Shown: positions 1 through 9,217, counted from the first letter of the stretch. The stretch is DNA of 64,000 nt from Marivita sp046591575 (GCF_046591575.1 NZ_JBIQWA010000002.1:394240-458239); one strand, 5' to 3'. Numbers and translations are program-made. Notes: generated from the letters alone by a model not told the origin.

Positions 1-2
1 GC

Positions 3-2258
3 TATGACGCGGCGGCGGCAACTCTGGGCGAAGGCCAGTTCGACCAGCTTGTCCCTCGGACCGGGGATACCTTTGCGCAAGACACCTATATCGGGCTGCG
101 ACGTGCCGGATGGCAGGTTTCGCCGGTGCTTGAGGGACGTCTGACGCTTGACGCTGGTCGCGTAAGGCTTGTCGGGCTTGATCCGTTGACCGCACCGGGC
201 ACGCTTGCCCCGGTTGGCACGGATGGAGAAACCGATCTCGGGGATTTCCTGACGACTGGTGTCCTGTTTGCTGACGCCGAAACAGCGCGCCTGCTGGATG
301 GTGCCGTTCCCCACCAGATTGTGGTTGATCCCGGCGTGGCCCCCGGCGTGGCCCTGACCGATATCGGGCTGGCGCAGCGGCTACTGGATCTTGATGATGT
401 TCTAAGCCGTTTGATTGTCGCGCGGGTGCAGCCGATGGGCGTGCAGCCTTTGGCGCGCCTCGCACCTGATCTGGTGCGCCAGCCCGCGCAAGAGGCGGGC
501 GCTGATCGCCTGACGGACAGCTTTCACCTCAACCTGACCGCATTTGGCCTGCTCAGCTTTGCGGTGGGGATTTTCATCGTCCACGGCACGATTTCCTTGG
601 CGTTTGAGCAACGGCGCGGCATAGTGCGCACCTTGCGTGCGTTGGGGGTTCCGCTGCGCAGGCTGGTCAGTCTCATGATTGCGGAGCTGGTGCTGTTTGC
701 GCTGATCGCTGGTGCGCTTGGTGTGGTGCTGGGCTATGTGATTGCCGCTGTGCTGTTGCCCAATGTCGCGGCCACGTTGCAGGGGCTATATGGCGCGTCG
801 GTGGCCGGAACCCTGCAGCTGCGGGCCGAATGGTGGAGCTCTGGCATCGCCATTGCGGTTCTCGGCACGCTTTTTGCCGCGCTGGGGGCGGTGTGGAAAA
901 TTGCAACCATGCCGCTTTTGGCCAGCGCCCGTCCACGGGCCTGGACGGTCGCGTCGGGAACCACGGCGCGGCGATTGGGGCTTTGCGCGCTGGCGCTCTT
1001 TGGCGTTGGCGGCGGCATCGCACTTTTGGGGCAGGGGCTTTTGTTGGGTTTTGGCTTGCTGGCATGTGTGCTGATCGGGGCCGCCTTGGGGTTGCCTTGG
1101 GTGTTGCGGAGCGTGGTGGGGGTGATCGCGCAGCGCGCCACCGGGGTGACGTGGCACTGGTTCTGGGCCGACACGCGCCAGCAGGTGCCGGGAATGAGCC
1201 TTGCCCTGATGGCGCTTTTGCTGGCCACGGCGGCCAATGTCGGTGTGTCGACAATGGTGTCCAGCTTTCGGGTGACGTTTGTCGATTTCCTTGACCAGCG
1301 ATTGGCACCCGAACTGTTTGTCCGCCTTGAGGATGCCGCGCAAAGCGCGTCTTTGGAGGCGATTCTGATCGCCAACACCCGCGAAGTCCTGCCGCTGCTG
1401 AGCGTCGAAACCGAGATTGAGGGCATCCCGTCCGATCTGTTTGGGGTGCGCGTGGGTCCAACATATCGCGACAATTGGCTGTTTCTGGCCGACAGCCCGG
1501 ACGTCTGGGACCGCGTCGACCAAGGCGACGCGGTGGTGGTCAGTGAACAGCTGGCCCGTCGGGCCGGTGTCTGGGTCGATGATGACATCGTCGTGACGCG
1601 GGATCTTGCGTTGCCGATTGCGGCCATTGTTGCGGATTACGGAAACCCGCTGGGGCAGGCGCTGATCTCTGAGGCGGCGTTTCGCGCCCGCTATTCTGAT
1701 CTTGTGCCGCAGCAATTCGGCGTGCGCACCGATAGCCCCGATGCGCTGAGGCAGGTATTGACCAGCGATTTTGGTCTGCCGGACGGGGCGATCATAAATC
1801 AGGAACGGATCAAGGCGTTTTCGCTGGATGTGTTTGAGCGGACCTTCACAATCACCGGTGCGTTGAACATTCTGACGCTGGCAGTTGCGGCCTTTGCGAT
1901 CTTGATGAGCCTGCTGACCCTCGCAGCGATCCGCGTGCCACAGCTTGCCCCGGTCTGGGCCTTGGGTCTGACCCGGCGGGCGCTGGGGCGGCTGGAGCTG
2001 TTGCGCGCGGTTGTGCTGGCGCTTGTCACAACCATCCTTGCCATCCCGCTGGGATTGGTTCTGGCTTGGGTGCTGTTGTCTTATGTCAACGTCGAAGCGT
2101 TTGGCTGGCAATTGCCGATGTACCTGTTTCCCGCGCATTACGCGGTGCTTAGCGCATTTGCCCTATTGGCGGCAGCCTTGGCCGCGCTTTGGCCCGCGCT
2201 GAGGTTGATGCGCACGCCGCCATCTGATCTGCTCAAGGTGTTTGCCAATGATCGCTAG
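3..2258 (+). CDS. ABC transporter permease, FtsX/MacB type (5' partial)
   Basis: Inner-membrane permease of the FtsX/MacB-like superfamily, probably part of an AttEFGH-like export or lipoprotein-handling system. The frame is open back to the left edge, so the true start lies outside; the GTG at 126 is internal. Hydrophobic clusters fall in the first third (LLSFAVGIFIVHG, then a long Leu/Val/Ala stretch), the middle (GVGGGIALLGQGLLLGFG; ALMALLLATAANVG) and the C-terminus (two segments before the final PPSDLLKVFANDR), as in a two-module permease with large periplasmic domains between them. The stop overlaps the next start. The partner ATPase is presumably upstream. The family is clear; the substrate is unknown. 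Confidence 0.85.
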   Translation, partial: YDAAAATLGEGQFDQLVPRTGDTFAQDTYIGLRRAGWQVSPVLEGRLTLDAGRVRLVGLDPLTAPGTLAPVGTDGETDLGDFLTTGVLFADAETARLLDGAVPHQIVVDPGVAPGVALTDIGLAQRLLDLDDVLSRLIVARVQPMGVQPLARLAPDLVRQPAQEAGADRLTDSFHLNLTAFGLLSFAVGIFIVHGTISLAFEQRRGIVRTLRALGVPLRRLVSLMIAELVLFALIAGALGVVLGYVIAAVLLPNVAATLQGLYGASVAGTLQLRAEWWSSGIAIAVLGTLFAALGAVWKIATMPLLASARPRAWTVASGTTARRLGLCALALFGVGGGIALLGQGLLLGFGLLACVLIGAALGLPWVLRSVVGVIAQRATGVTWHWFWADTRQQVPGMSLALMALLLATAANVGVSTMVSSFRVTFVDFLDQRLAPELFVRLEDAAQSASLEAILIANTREVLPLLSVETEIEGIPSDLFGVRVGPTYRDNWLFLADSPDVWDRVDQGDAVVVSEQLARRAGVWVDDDIVVTRDLALPIAAIVADYGNPLGQALISEAAFRARYSDLVPQQFGVRTDSPDALRQVLTSDFGLPDGAIINQERIKAFSLDVFERTFTITGALNILTLAVAAFAILMSLLTLAAIRVPQLAPVWALGLTRRALGRLELLRAVVLALVTTILAIPLGLVLAWVLLSYVNVEAFGWQLPMYLFPAHYAVLSAFALLAAALAALWPALRLMRTPPSDLLKVFANDR

Positions 2259-3288
2259 GATCTTTGCCCTGCTGCTTCTATGGCCCACGCTTGTGTCGGC
2301 GCAGGGGTTTGCCGGTCTGGGCACCCAGGCCGATGGTTTTTCGGTGCCTGCGCCCGGCTATGTGTTCGATTTTCCCAAAGATCATGGCCCGCATCCGGAT
2401 TTCCGGATCGAATGGTGGTATCTGACGGCCAATCTGGAAGGCGCGGATGGCATGCCTTACGGTGTGCAGTGGACATTGTTCCGATCCGCGCTCGCACCCG
2501 AAACGAAAGACGGCTGGCAAGATCCGCAGATCTGGTTTGCACATGCGGCGGTGACAACCCCCAGCACGCACCTGGTGGCAGAACGCATTGCCCGTGGCGG
2601 CATCGGGCAAGCAGGCGTGACCGCCCAGCCGTTTGAGGCGTGGATTGACGACTGGTACATGAAGGGCCCCTCATTCGAGGACATGCGTCTGACGGCGCGG
2701 GGCACGGATTTTGCCTATGATCTTGACCTGTCCGCCACCGGCCCCTTGGTGTTTCATGGAGATAACGGGTTTTCGGTGAAATCGGCGCAAGGGCAGGCAA
2801 GTTACTATTATTCGCAGCCCTATTTCGCTGTGACCGGCACGCTGTCCTTGCCTGACGGGTCTGTCGATGTCACCGGGCGTGCGTGGCTTGATCGCGAATG
2901 GTCGTCCCAGCCTCTGGCGGACAATCAATCGGGCTGGGATTGGTTTTCCCTGTCTTTCGACAGCGGCGACAAGCTTATGGGCTTTTTGCTGCGACAAGAC
3001 GATGGCACGGCGTTTTCCTCCGCCACCTGGATCGCGCCCGATGGCACCACCACCGCGTACCCGGATGGCGCGTTTGCCGCGCAACCGTTGGCAATGCATA
3101 ACGTGGCCGGGCGTACGGTGCCGACACGATGGGCGGTCCAATTGCCGGACAGGAATGTGGATGTGACCGTGTCGGCACTGAACCCGGATGCGTGGATGGG
3201 GTTGTCGATCCCGTATTGGGAAGGCCCTGTGACAATCGCAGGTAGCCATTCCGGGCGCGGATATCTGGAGATGACAGGCTATGAGTGA
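2248..3288 (+). CDS. Lipocalin-like AttH/CrtC-family exported protein
   Basis: Periplasmic protein of the AttH/hydroxyneurosporene-synthase-like (double lipocalin) family, about 346 residues. A signal peptide is visible (MIARIFALLLLWPTLVSA, cleavage before QG). Family motifs are FRIEWWYLTANL near residue 50, YYYSQPYFAVTGTL near 190 and AWLDREWSSQPL near 215. ATG 2248 is preferred over the in-frame TTG at 2242 because it begins the signal peptide directly. It overlaps the permease stop by 11 bases, so the two are translationally coupled. An AttH-like protein beside FtsX-like permeases is a recurrent pairing. CrtC proteins hydrate carotenoids, but no carotenoid genes lie here, so a transporter-linked role is more likely. 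Confidence 0.8.
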   Translation: MIARIFALLLLWPTLVSAQGFAGLGTQADGFSVPAPGYVFDFPKDHGPHPDFRIEWWYLTANLEGADGMPYGVQWTLFRSALAPETKDGWQDPQIWFAHAAVTTPSTHLVAERIARGGIGQAGVTAQPFEAWIDDWYMKGPSFEDMRLTARGTDFAYDLDLSATGPLVFHGDNGFSVKSAQGQASYYYSQPYFAVTGTLSLPDGSVDVTGRAWLDREWSSQPLADNQSGWDWFSLSFDSGDKLMGFLLRQDDGTAFSSATWIAPDGTTTAYPDGAFAAQPLAMHNVAGRTVPTRWAVQLPDRNVDVTVSALNPDAWMGLSIPYWEGPVTIAGSHSGRGYLEMTGYE

Positions 3289-3835
3289 TCCGAACGATCT
3301 GGCGGCGTTTCTGGACCTGGGGTGGCAGCGTCTGACGCGGGGGGTTCAGGATCGCCGGGCCGCAGCGCGCCATCCGGTCTTTGCAACCGTATCGACCAAG
3401 GGTCTGCCAGAAGCCCGCACCGTCGTGCTGCGCGCAGCGGATCGGGGTGCTGCGACGGTCGAAATCCATACCGACAGCGGGTCGGGCAAGATGATCTCCC
3501 TAAGGCAGACCCCCGTCGCGCAGCTTCATATCTGGGATGAAAAAGCCAGGCTGCAAATCAGGTTGTCCACATCCGTAGAAATCAACCAAGGGGCGTCTGT
3601 CGCGCAGGACTGGGCGCGTGTGCCCGAAGGGTCGCGCATGGCCTACGGAGCATCGCCAAAACCCGGATCACCCATCGCGCGCGCCCATGCCTACACAAAA
3701 TTATCGCGCGAGTCGGCCTTTGCGGTGCTGATCTGCACGATTCGCGAAATAGAGCTGATGCAATTGTCCGATCCCCACCGCCGCGCTGTTTTTAAGGCCG
3801 AAACGGGCTGGCAGGGCGGATGGATCGTGCCGTAG
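3281..3835 (+). CDS. PPOX-class flavin-binding split-barrel protein
   Basis: A 184-residue pyridoxamine-5'-phosphate-oxidase-like protein with a single FMN-binding split barrel. RTVVLRAADR (near residue 47) and EIHTDSGSGKM (near 63) match the FMN-contacting strands of the family, and MAYGASPKPGSPI near 125 matches its C-terminal half. It overlaps the AttH-like gene by 8 bases and ends the operon. The sequence does not establish true PdxH activity: the gene context is not vitamin B6 related, and the protein is shorter than typical PdxH. The family assignment is good; the substrate is unknown. Confidence 0.75.
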   Translation: MSDPNDLAAFLDLGWQRLTRGVQDRRAAARHPVFATVSTKGLPEARTVVLRAADRGAATVEIHTDSGSGKMISLRQTPVAQLHIWDEKARLQIRLSTSVEINQGASVAQDWARVPEGSRMAYGASPKPGSPIARAHAYTKLSRESAFAVLICTIREIELMQLSDPHRRAVFKAETGWQGGWIVP

Positions 3836-3918
3836 CGTCACCTTCAGACATAAAGCGGCTTTGGCCCATTCGGATTTTTGGCAATTATCGCCTTGCCTCC
3901 AAGCGGGATTTCAGTAAT

Positions 3919-3946
3919 TTGCGCCTCAAGCGACGCTTTTGATACA
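3919..3946 (+). promoter_or_regulatory. Candidate sigma-70 promoter for a short transcript
   Basis: TTGCGC at 3919-3924 and GATACA at 3941-3946 are separated by 16 bases. Transcription would start near 3952, about 70 bases before a good terminator, with no protein gene in between except a possible six-codon ORF (MWQQPK, 3968-3988) that lacks a ribosome-binding site. Confidence 0.35.
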
Positions 3947-3951
3947 AAGTT

Positions 3952-4022
3952 GTCCGGTCGCGCCCTCATGTGGCAGCAACCGAAATGAATGGGACGGTCG
4001 GGGAGAGCCGTCCCATTTCTTT
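3952..4022 (+). ncRNA. Candidate small RNA ending in an intrinsic terminator
   Basis: A promoter-like sequence (3919-3946) is followed after about 70 bases by a 10-bp hairpin: AATGGGACGG at 3988-3997 pairs with CCGTCCCATT at 4008-4017, then TTCTTT. The nearest upstream gene ends at 3835, so this terminator is unusually far away to serve only that gene. It could still be the terminator of the 3.8-kb operon. No known RNA family was recognised. Confidence 0.35.
3988..4022 (+). terminator. Rho-independent terminator
   Basis: AATGGGACGG (3988-3997) and CCGTCCCATT (4008-4017) form a perfect 10-bp stem with a 10-base loop, followed by TTCTTT. It would end transcripts from the PPOX operon or from the candidate small RNA. 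Confidence 0.7.
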
Positions 4023-4058
4023 GTAACCAGCCGTTTTGTCCGCAAACTTATCCACACC

Positions 4059-4664
4059 CTACCTGTCCGGGTTTTGTGCGCGCCACGCTGCCCAGGCATC
4101 TGGCGTATCAAGGTCGGTGATCGCGACGTCTTTGGGCAAGGCAACGCGGCGCACGCGGTGCAAGTTGGCCTTCAGAATGGACCTTGCCCCGGTGTCGCCA
4201 CTCAGCCGCGCAAAGCCCGTGGCAAGCGCTGCCGGAAAGATCACGGGATGGCCCGGCACGCCTGTTTCGCTTGTGGCTTGCAGGATGGTGTCGCCTTCGG
4301 TCGCGCGAAAGGCCCGGATCATCTGCTCCAGATGCTCTTTGCGAATATCCGGCATATCCGCCGGAAGCACCATCACCCCCATCAGTTCGTCGGGCAGGTA
4401 GGGCAAAACCCGCCGCAATGACGCCGACATCCCCGATTGCGCATCCGGAACCTCGACCGGGGTCGCTGCCAAATCCGCGATTGTGTCGCGCCGCAGGGAC
4501 GGACCTGACGGCAGCGTTACAAACACCGCGTCCGACACTTGCACGGCGCGCTGTGCTATTCCGAACAGCAATGGAGACCCATCTACGGGTTCAAGCAGCT
4601 TGTCGCGGCCAGCCATGCGACGGCTTGCACCGGCGGCGGGAATGACGATGGCGATTTTGGTCAT
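4059..4664 (-). CDS. MocA/MobA-like nucleotidyltransferase
   Basis: A 201-residue Rossmann-like NTP transferase of the MobA/MocA group, which attaches CMP or GMP to molybdopterin. The N-terminal signature PAAGASRRM..RDKLL (about residues 9-25) binds the nucleotide, and LPADMPDI near residue 100 carries the Mg-binding Asp. VPGHPVIFP near 145 is also typical. Molybdenum hydroxylases such as the CoxL-type enzyme encoded at 49.6-52.0 kb need the cytosine dinucleotide cofactor that MocA makes, so a functional link is possible although the genes are about 45 kb apart. It stands alone, converging on the 3.8-kb operon. Related enzymes use other nucleotides and sugars, so the substrate is inferred. 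Confidence 0.75.
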   Translation of the reverse strand: MTKIAIVIPAAGASRRMAGRDKLLEPVDGSPLLFGIAQRAVQVSDAVFVTLPSGPSLRRDTIADLAATPVEVPDAQSGMSASLRRVLPYLPDELMGVMVLPADMPDIRKEHLEQMIRAFRATEGDTILQATSETGVPGHPVIFPAALATGFARLSGDTGARSILKANLHRVRRVALPKDVAITDLDTPDAWAAWRAQNPDR

Positions 4665-4722
4665 AAAAGGCGCGGGTGTGTCCAGTTGGGGCAGCGCGTC
4701 TTAGCGCGATCTGCGACTGAAC

Positions 4723-5260
4723 TCAAATGCGCATCAGCGCGCCATCCGGATCACAGAACTGCGTGGTGATCAGCACAGCGTTCCGCATCTGGCCCAGAAT
4801 TTCAATCTGGGTGCGCAGCCCATCCTGCACCAGCCCGCGTGGGATCAGCCCCAGTGCGATGGACGGGTCGGCAGGGTGCGAGTATCCGCCGGAGGTACAA
4901 AAGCCGCAGAGCTTCTCGTCATTCCAGATCAGTTTATACCCCTGCACGTCCGCGTCATCCGCATCTGCGGCAACGACGCCTAAAATCCGCGCGTGGGGTG
5001 TGGTCCTCTCGGCCTCGGCGGTCGGATAATCGGGCGAAAACTCGGACAGACCCCCAACCAAAGAACTTGTCCAGCCGCAGGCTTATCATCGCGGGCATAC
5101 CAAAAGGGCGCATGCCGTGGTCTTTGCCCGCGTCCCAAAGCGGGTGCCAAAACTGCCGTTGCGAAATCGGGTCGCAATAGATCTCGTATCCCAAAGCGCC
5201 GGTATGGCTGATGCGCTGCGCAATGCTCGATGCCATCGCGTTGTTGGCCCAAGCATGTGC
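4723..5260 (-). pseudogene. Remnant of a dimethylglycine-dehydrogenase/GcvT-like gene
   Basis: Reading the minus strand from about 5236, one frame gives AQRISHTGALGYEIYC and PFGMPAMISLRLDKFFG, the GcvT-domain signature. Near 5051-5055 (a run of five C on the plus strand) the homology jumps to another frame: LSEFSPDYPTAEAE, then an intact C-terminal barrel ending GALMRI at 4723. The whole FAD domain and most of the GcvT domain are missing upstream. It is therefore a 5'-truncated, frameshifted fragment of the family whose intact member is transcribed divergently from 5370. The two differ in sequence, so this is a decayed relative and not a recent duplicate. The upstream limit is approximate. 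Confidence 0.75.
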
Positions 5261-5369
5261 GGGCCGGGTTCTGTGCGTCCTGCCCGAAAACGACACCGGG
5301 TGTCGGCACAGGGCAACCTCCGGTGCGCTGCGACGCAAAGGGTGGGGCGGACCCATTGGAGTGACTCGT

Positions 5370-7784
5370 ATGAAAACCCACGCTCAGGCTGTTGTGATTG
5401 GCGGTGGTGTGATTGGATGCTCGATCCTTTACCATCTGACCAAGCTGGGCTGGTGCGATGTTGTTCTGCTCGAACGGGACGAGCTGACATCGGGGTCAAC
5501 ATGGCACGCGGCGGCCAACATCCACGGGCTGCATGACAGCACCAATATCAGCCGCATCCAGCACTATACGATGACCCTGTATAAAGAGTTGGAAGCCGAG
5601 ACCGGGCAATCCTGCGGTGTGTTTCAGCCCGGATCGCTTTATTTGGCGCAAACCGAAGCCCGAGAGCATCAGTTGCGGCTGCAAGAGGCGAAAGCGCGGC
5701 TTTACGGGATGAGCTTTCACGAGGTCAGCCGCGCGGAGGCGGAAGACCTGCACCCGCTGGTCAATTTCGACGGGGTGCGCTGCATCATGTTCGAACCCGA
5801 TGGCGGCAATGTCGATCCGTCCGGCGTGACCGCAGCCTATGCGGCAGGCGCGCGGCAGCGCGGCGCAGAGATCCATCGCTTCACGCCGGTGACCGCGACG
5901 GACCAGCAGTCGGACGGCACATGGATCGTGCGCACACCCAAGGGCGACATTCACACGCAATGGGTGGTGAACGCCGCCGGGTTGTGGGGGCGCGAGGTGG
6001 CGGCTCTGGCCGGGATTACGCTGCCGCTTTTGCCCACCGAACACCAGTATTTCGTGACCGACACCATTGCCGAGATTGCCGCCATGGACCGCCGGTTGCC
6101 GTCTGTTGCGGATCGCGACGGAGAGTATTACCTGCGCCAAGAGGGTCAGGGCCTGCTGGTCGGCGCATACGAAAAGGATGTGCGGTTCTGGGCCGAGCAC
6201 GGCACCCCGCAGGAGTTTGGACACGAATTGTTTGCCGATGATCTGGAACGGATCGAAGACAACATGATGCGCGCGATTGACCGGGTGCCTGTTGTGGGCA
6301 AGGCCGGAATCAAACGGGTGATCAATGGACCGATGATCTGGTCCCCGGACAGCAACGTGCTGCTGGGGCCGCTGCCCGGCAAACAGGGCTATTTCTGTTG
6401 CAACGGCATCATTCCGGGTTTTTCGCAATCCGGCGGCATGGGCCTGATGGCGGCGCAATGGATCATCGACGGAGACATGCAATACGACATGTTCACCTGG
6501 GATGTGGCGCGGTTCGGTGATTGGGCGGATGCCGCATTCACCAAGGCGCGGGTCGGCGATCAATACGCGCACCGGTTCAAAATCCATTTCCCCGGCGAGG
6601 AACGCGAGGCTGGCCGACCGCTGACCCTGCGTCCGGCCTACCGGATGCAAAAGGACATGGGGGCGGTCTTTGGTCTGAGCACCGGATGGGAACATCCGCT
6701 TTATTTCTCGAACGACGTAAAGGACAGCGCCGGGTTCACACGTCAGCCGTGGTGGGATGTTGTTGGACATGAGGCGCGCACCCTGCGCGACAGGGCGGGC
6801 ATCATCGACATCTCGACCTTTGCCAAGTACCGCGTCACGGGACCGGGGGCCGAGGACTGGCTGGCGTCGGTCTTTGCAAACAAAATGCCGCGCATAGTCG
6901 GGCAGTCCTGTTTGACCCCTCTCATTGGCAAACGCGGCGGGATCGCCGGGGAGGCGACGGTCACGCGGCTGGCCGATGACACGTTCTGGGTGATCAGTTC
7001 CGGCATGGCAGAGCGCTATCAGCAACGGTTCTACGATGCCGTGCCATTGCCCGCAGGCACAGTGTTCGAAAGCCTGACATCCACATGGTGCGGGTTTAAC
7101 GTGGCGGGCCCGCACAGCCGTGTGCTGCTGCAGGGGCTGACCGACACATCCCTTGCGACAGCCGATTGGCCGTTCATGCGGTCCGGACAAATCGAAATCG
7201 CCGGGATGGACGTGATGGCCCTGCGGGTGTCGTTTACCGGTGATCTGGGATGGGAATTGCATTGCCGCGCCACGGATCAGGTCGCGCTTTATGCCGCGTT
7301 GCTGGAAGCGGGGGAAAAGGTCGGTGCCGTACCCGTGGGCAGCCGCGCGCTTATGAGCCTGCGGTTGGAGAAAGGCTATGGCTCTTGGGGCAGGGAATAC
7401 AGCCCCGAATACTGGCCGCAGGAATGCGGGCTTGCGCGGTTCTGCCGGTCAGACAAGAAGTTTCTGAACCGCGATGCCGCGCTGGCCAATATGGAACAGG
7501 CACCGCGCGAACGCCTGGTGCTTCTGGCGCTGGACCCTGATGACACAGAGGCGTCCAATGCGGACGCCACCGGCGGTGAGCCGATATTCAGAAACGGCAG
7601 CGGCATCGGCCGCGTGACTTCGGGCGGCTATGGCTACCATGTGGGAATGTCGCTGGCGCTTGGCTATGTCAAAGACCCGGTCGCAGGAGAGGCGGTTGAC
7701 GTGATGGTCCTGGGCCGTCCGCACCGTGCCGTGATCCTTGATCAGCCGCCATTTGACCCCGATGGCACCAGACTGCGCACCTGA
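5370..7784 (+). CDS. FAD-dependent oxidoreductase with GcvT domain (dimethylglycine/sarcosine dehydrogenase family)
   Basis: An 804-residue fusion of a DAO-type FAD domain (dinucleotide motif VVIGGGVIGCSILYHL, residues 8-23), a short FAO_M linker, and a folate-binding GcvT domain with its C-terminal barrel (about 420-800). The family oxidatively demethylates dimethylglycine, sarcosine or related N-methyl amines and passes the C1 unit to tetrahydrofolate. GSTWHAA (42-48) holds His46, at the position of the covalent FAD attachment in dimethylglycine dehydrogenase. The GcvT part shows VSFTGDLGWELHC and MSLRLEKGYGSWGREYSP. ATG 5370 is chosen because GGAG (5358-5361) precedes it and it starts the FAD fold; the frame stays open further upstream over the pseudogene. 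The exact substrate is not determined by sequence. Confidence 0.85.
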   Translation: MKTHAQAVVIGGGVIGCSILYHLTKLGWCDVVLLERDELTSGSTWHAAANIHGLHDSTNISRIQHYTMTLYKELEAETGQSCGVFQPGSLYLAQTEAREHQLRLQEAKARLYGMSFHEVSRAEAEDLHPLVNFDGVRCIMFEPDGGNVDPSGVTAAYAAGARQRGAEIHRFTPVTATDQQSDGTWIVRTPKGDIHTQWVVNAAGLWGREVAALAGITLPLLPTEHQYFVTDTIAEIAAMDRRLPSVADRDGEYYLRQEGQGLLVGAYEKDVRFWAEHGTPQEFGHELFADDLERIEDNMMRAIDRVPVVGKAGIKRVINGPMIWSPDSNVLLGPLPGKQGYFCCNGIIPGFSQSGGMGLMAAQWIIDGDMQYDMFTWDVARFGDWADAAFTKARVGDQYAHRFKIHFPGEEREAGRPLTLRPAYRMQKDMGAVFGLSTGWEHPLYFSNDVKDSAGFTRQPWWDVVGHEARTLRDRAGIIDISTFAKYRVTGPGAEDWLASVFANKMPRIVGQSCLTPLIGKRGGIAGEATVTRLADDTFWVISSGMAERYQQRFYDAVPLPAGTVFESLTSTWCGFNVAGPHSRVLLQGLTDTSLATADWPFMRSGQIEIAGMDVMALRVSFTGDLGWELHCRATDQVALYAALLEAGEKVGAVPVGSRALMSLRLEKGYGSWGREYSPEYWPQECGLARFCRSDKKFLNRDAALANMEQAPRERLVLLALDPDDTEASNADATGGEPIFRNGSGIGRVTSGGYGYHVGMSLALGYVKDPVAGEAVDVMVLGRPHRAVILDQPPFDPDGTRLRT

Positions 7785-7789
7785 TGTTC

Positions 7790-7831
7790 TTCTTTTTCCA
7801 AATATGCCGGGGTCCGGGGCAGCGCCCCGGC
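7790..7831. repeat. Intergenic palindromic repeat (copy 1)
   Basis: CCGGGGC (7814-7820), AGC, GCCCCGG (7824-7830) forms a 7-bp stem. It is preceded by an AAATA-N-CGGGGTC module that recurs at 17136-17184. It sits between convergent genes and could act as a bidirectional terminator or REP-like element. Confidence 0.6.
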
Positions 7832-7832
7832 G

Positions 7833-9158
7833 TTACTCGGGTGCAAGTGGTCTGATCTTGAGTGCCGTAATGCGGTTGTTGTCGCGCTGGGCGACCTCAA
7901 ATCGGAAGCCGTGGAAGCTGAAGCATTGGCCAATGGTCGGGATCATCTGGGCTTCGTGGATCACCAGACCGGCCACTGTGTTGGCTTCGTCATCGGGCAG
8001 GGACCAATCCAGCGCGCGATTAAGGTCGCGGATCGTCATCGCCCCCTCAATCCAGTAATTGCCGTCCTCCGCCCGCTTGACGTTGTTTTCGTCATCTGGG
8101 TCAAACTCGTCCGTGATTTCGCCGACGATTTCCTCAAGAATGTCTTCCAGTGTGATCAAACCCTGAAGCGCGCCGTATTCGTCGACCACCAGCGCAAAAT
8201 GCGTGTGACGGCGCAGGAACTGGCGCATCTGATCGTCCAGAGACGTGCTTTCGGGAATGAAATAGGGTTTCATCGAAACGTCTGAAAAATTGAAATCTTT
8301 CAGCGCCTCCATGGGCTTTTCGCTTTCCTGCAGGAACCGGTACATGGCGCGGAACAGGTCTTTGGCATGCACAACACCAATGATGTTTTCGGGATCGTCC
8401 CGGAACACCGGAAGCCGTGTGTGGCTGGATGCCAGACATTGTTGCAGAATATCCTGAGGAGCCTTGTCCGCGTCGATCATTTCAATCTTCGAACGATGCA
8501 GCATGATTTCTTCGACGGTGCGATCACTCAGATCAAGCGCGCCCAGAATCCGGTCCCGGTCTTCCTTTTCAACCACACCTTCGGAATGGCCAAGCTGCAG
8601 CGCACCTGCGATTTCTTCGCGCACGGCAAGAATATGGCTGTCCGGATCAGTTTTGACACCGAACACCCGAAGCACACCGCGCACTAGAACCCGGACTGCG
8701 GCCACAACCGGCGAAAACACCCGGATCACCAAGGCAATCACCGGCGACACGCGGCTCGCGGCCGTTTCGGCATTGGTGATGGCATAGGTTTTGGGCAGCA
8801 CTTCGGCAAAGATCAGAACCAGCAGCGTCATCACAAGCGTCGCCAATGCCACACCGGATTCCCCGAACTGGCGCGTGAACAACGCGGTCGCCAGCGACGT
8901 GGCGAGAATGTTAACCAGGTTGTTGCCCAGCAGCACGGACCCGATCAGGCGTTCATTGTCTTCGGTGATGTTCAAGGCGCGCTCTGCGCCTTTGGAGCCC
9001 TTGTCAGACATCGACCGCAGTTTGCCGCGCGATGCGGCGGTCAAGGCGGTTTCAGAGCCACTGAAAAAGGCGGATAGCACCAAAAGCCCGACAATTGCGG
9101 AGGCGGTGATCCAGAAAGCGGCATCTGCCGCGGTCGTTGCGGGTTCCATTGGGTCCAA
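7833..9158 (-). CDS. HlyC/CorC (CNNM) family transporter-associated protein
   Basis: A 441-residue membrane protein with the DUF21/CNNM transmembrane domain (about residues 15-200; FFSGSETALTAASRGKL at 31-47), a CBS-domain pair (about 215-345; EIMLHRSKIEMIDAD and DEYGALQGLITLEDILEEIVG) and a CorC_HlyC C-terminal domain. The family is implicated in Mg2+/Co2+ efflux or homeostasis; the older label hemolysin is misleading. About 60 bases separate it from xerD upstream on the same strand, so cotranscription is plausible. The 3' end abuts a palindromic repeat shared with the convergent dehydrogenase gene. Confidence 0.88.
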   Translation of the reverse strand: MDPMEPATTAADAAFWITASAIVGLLVLSAFFSGSETALTAASRGKLRSMSDKGSKGAERALNITEDNERLIGSVLLGNNLVNILATSLATALFTRQFGESGVALATLVMTLLVLIFAEVLPKTYAITNAETAASRVSPVIALVIRVFSPVVAAVRVLVRGVLRVFGVKTDPDSHILAVREEIAGALQLGHSEGVVEKEDRDRILGALDLSDRTVEEIMLHRSKIEMIDADKAPQDILQQCLASSHTRLPVFRDDPENIIGVVHAKDLFRAMYRFLQESEKPMEALKDFNFSDVSMKPYFIPESTSLDDQMRQFLRRHTHFALVVDEYGALQGLITLEDILEEIVGEITDEFDPDDENNVKRAEDGNYWIEGAMTIRDLNRALDWSLPDDEANTVAGLVIHEAQMIPTIGQCFSFHGFRFEVAQRDNNRITALKIRPLAPE

Positions 9159-9217
9159 CGTGTTGAAAGCTTTACAGGGTTATGGGGATGCAGGGCGATA
9201 CGTTCAAGGGCAAGCGC

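Noticed and set aside
2248..3288. Carotenoid hydratase (CrtC) function for the AttH-like protein
   Set aside because: No carotenoid genes are adjacent, and the coupled ABC permease points to the AttH type.
4048..4056. Perfect DnaA box TTATCCACA, and another at 63626-63634, as a possible replication origin
   Set aside because: Each is single and isolated, without clustered boxes, an AT-rich unwinding region or replication genes nearby.
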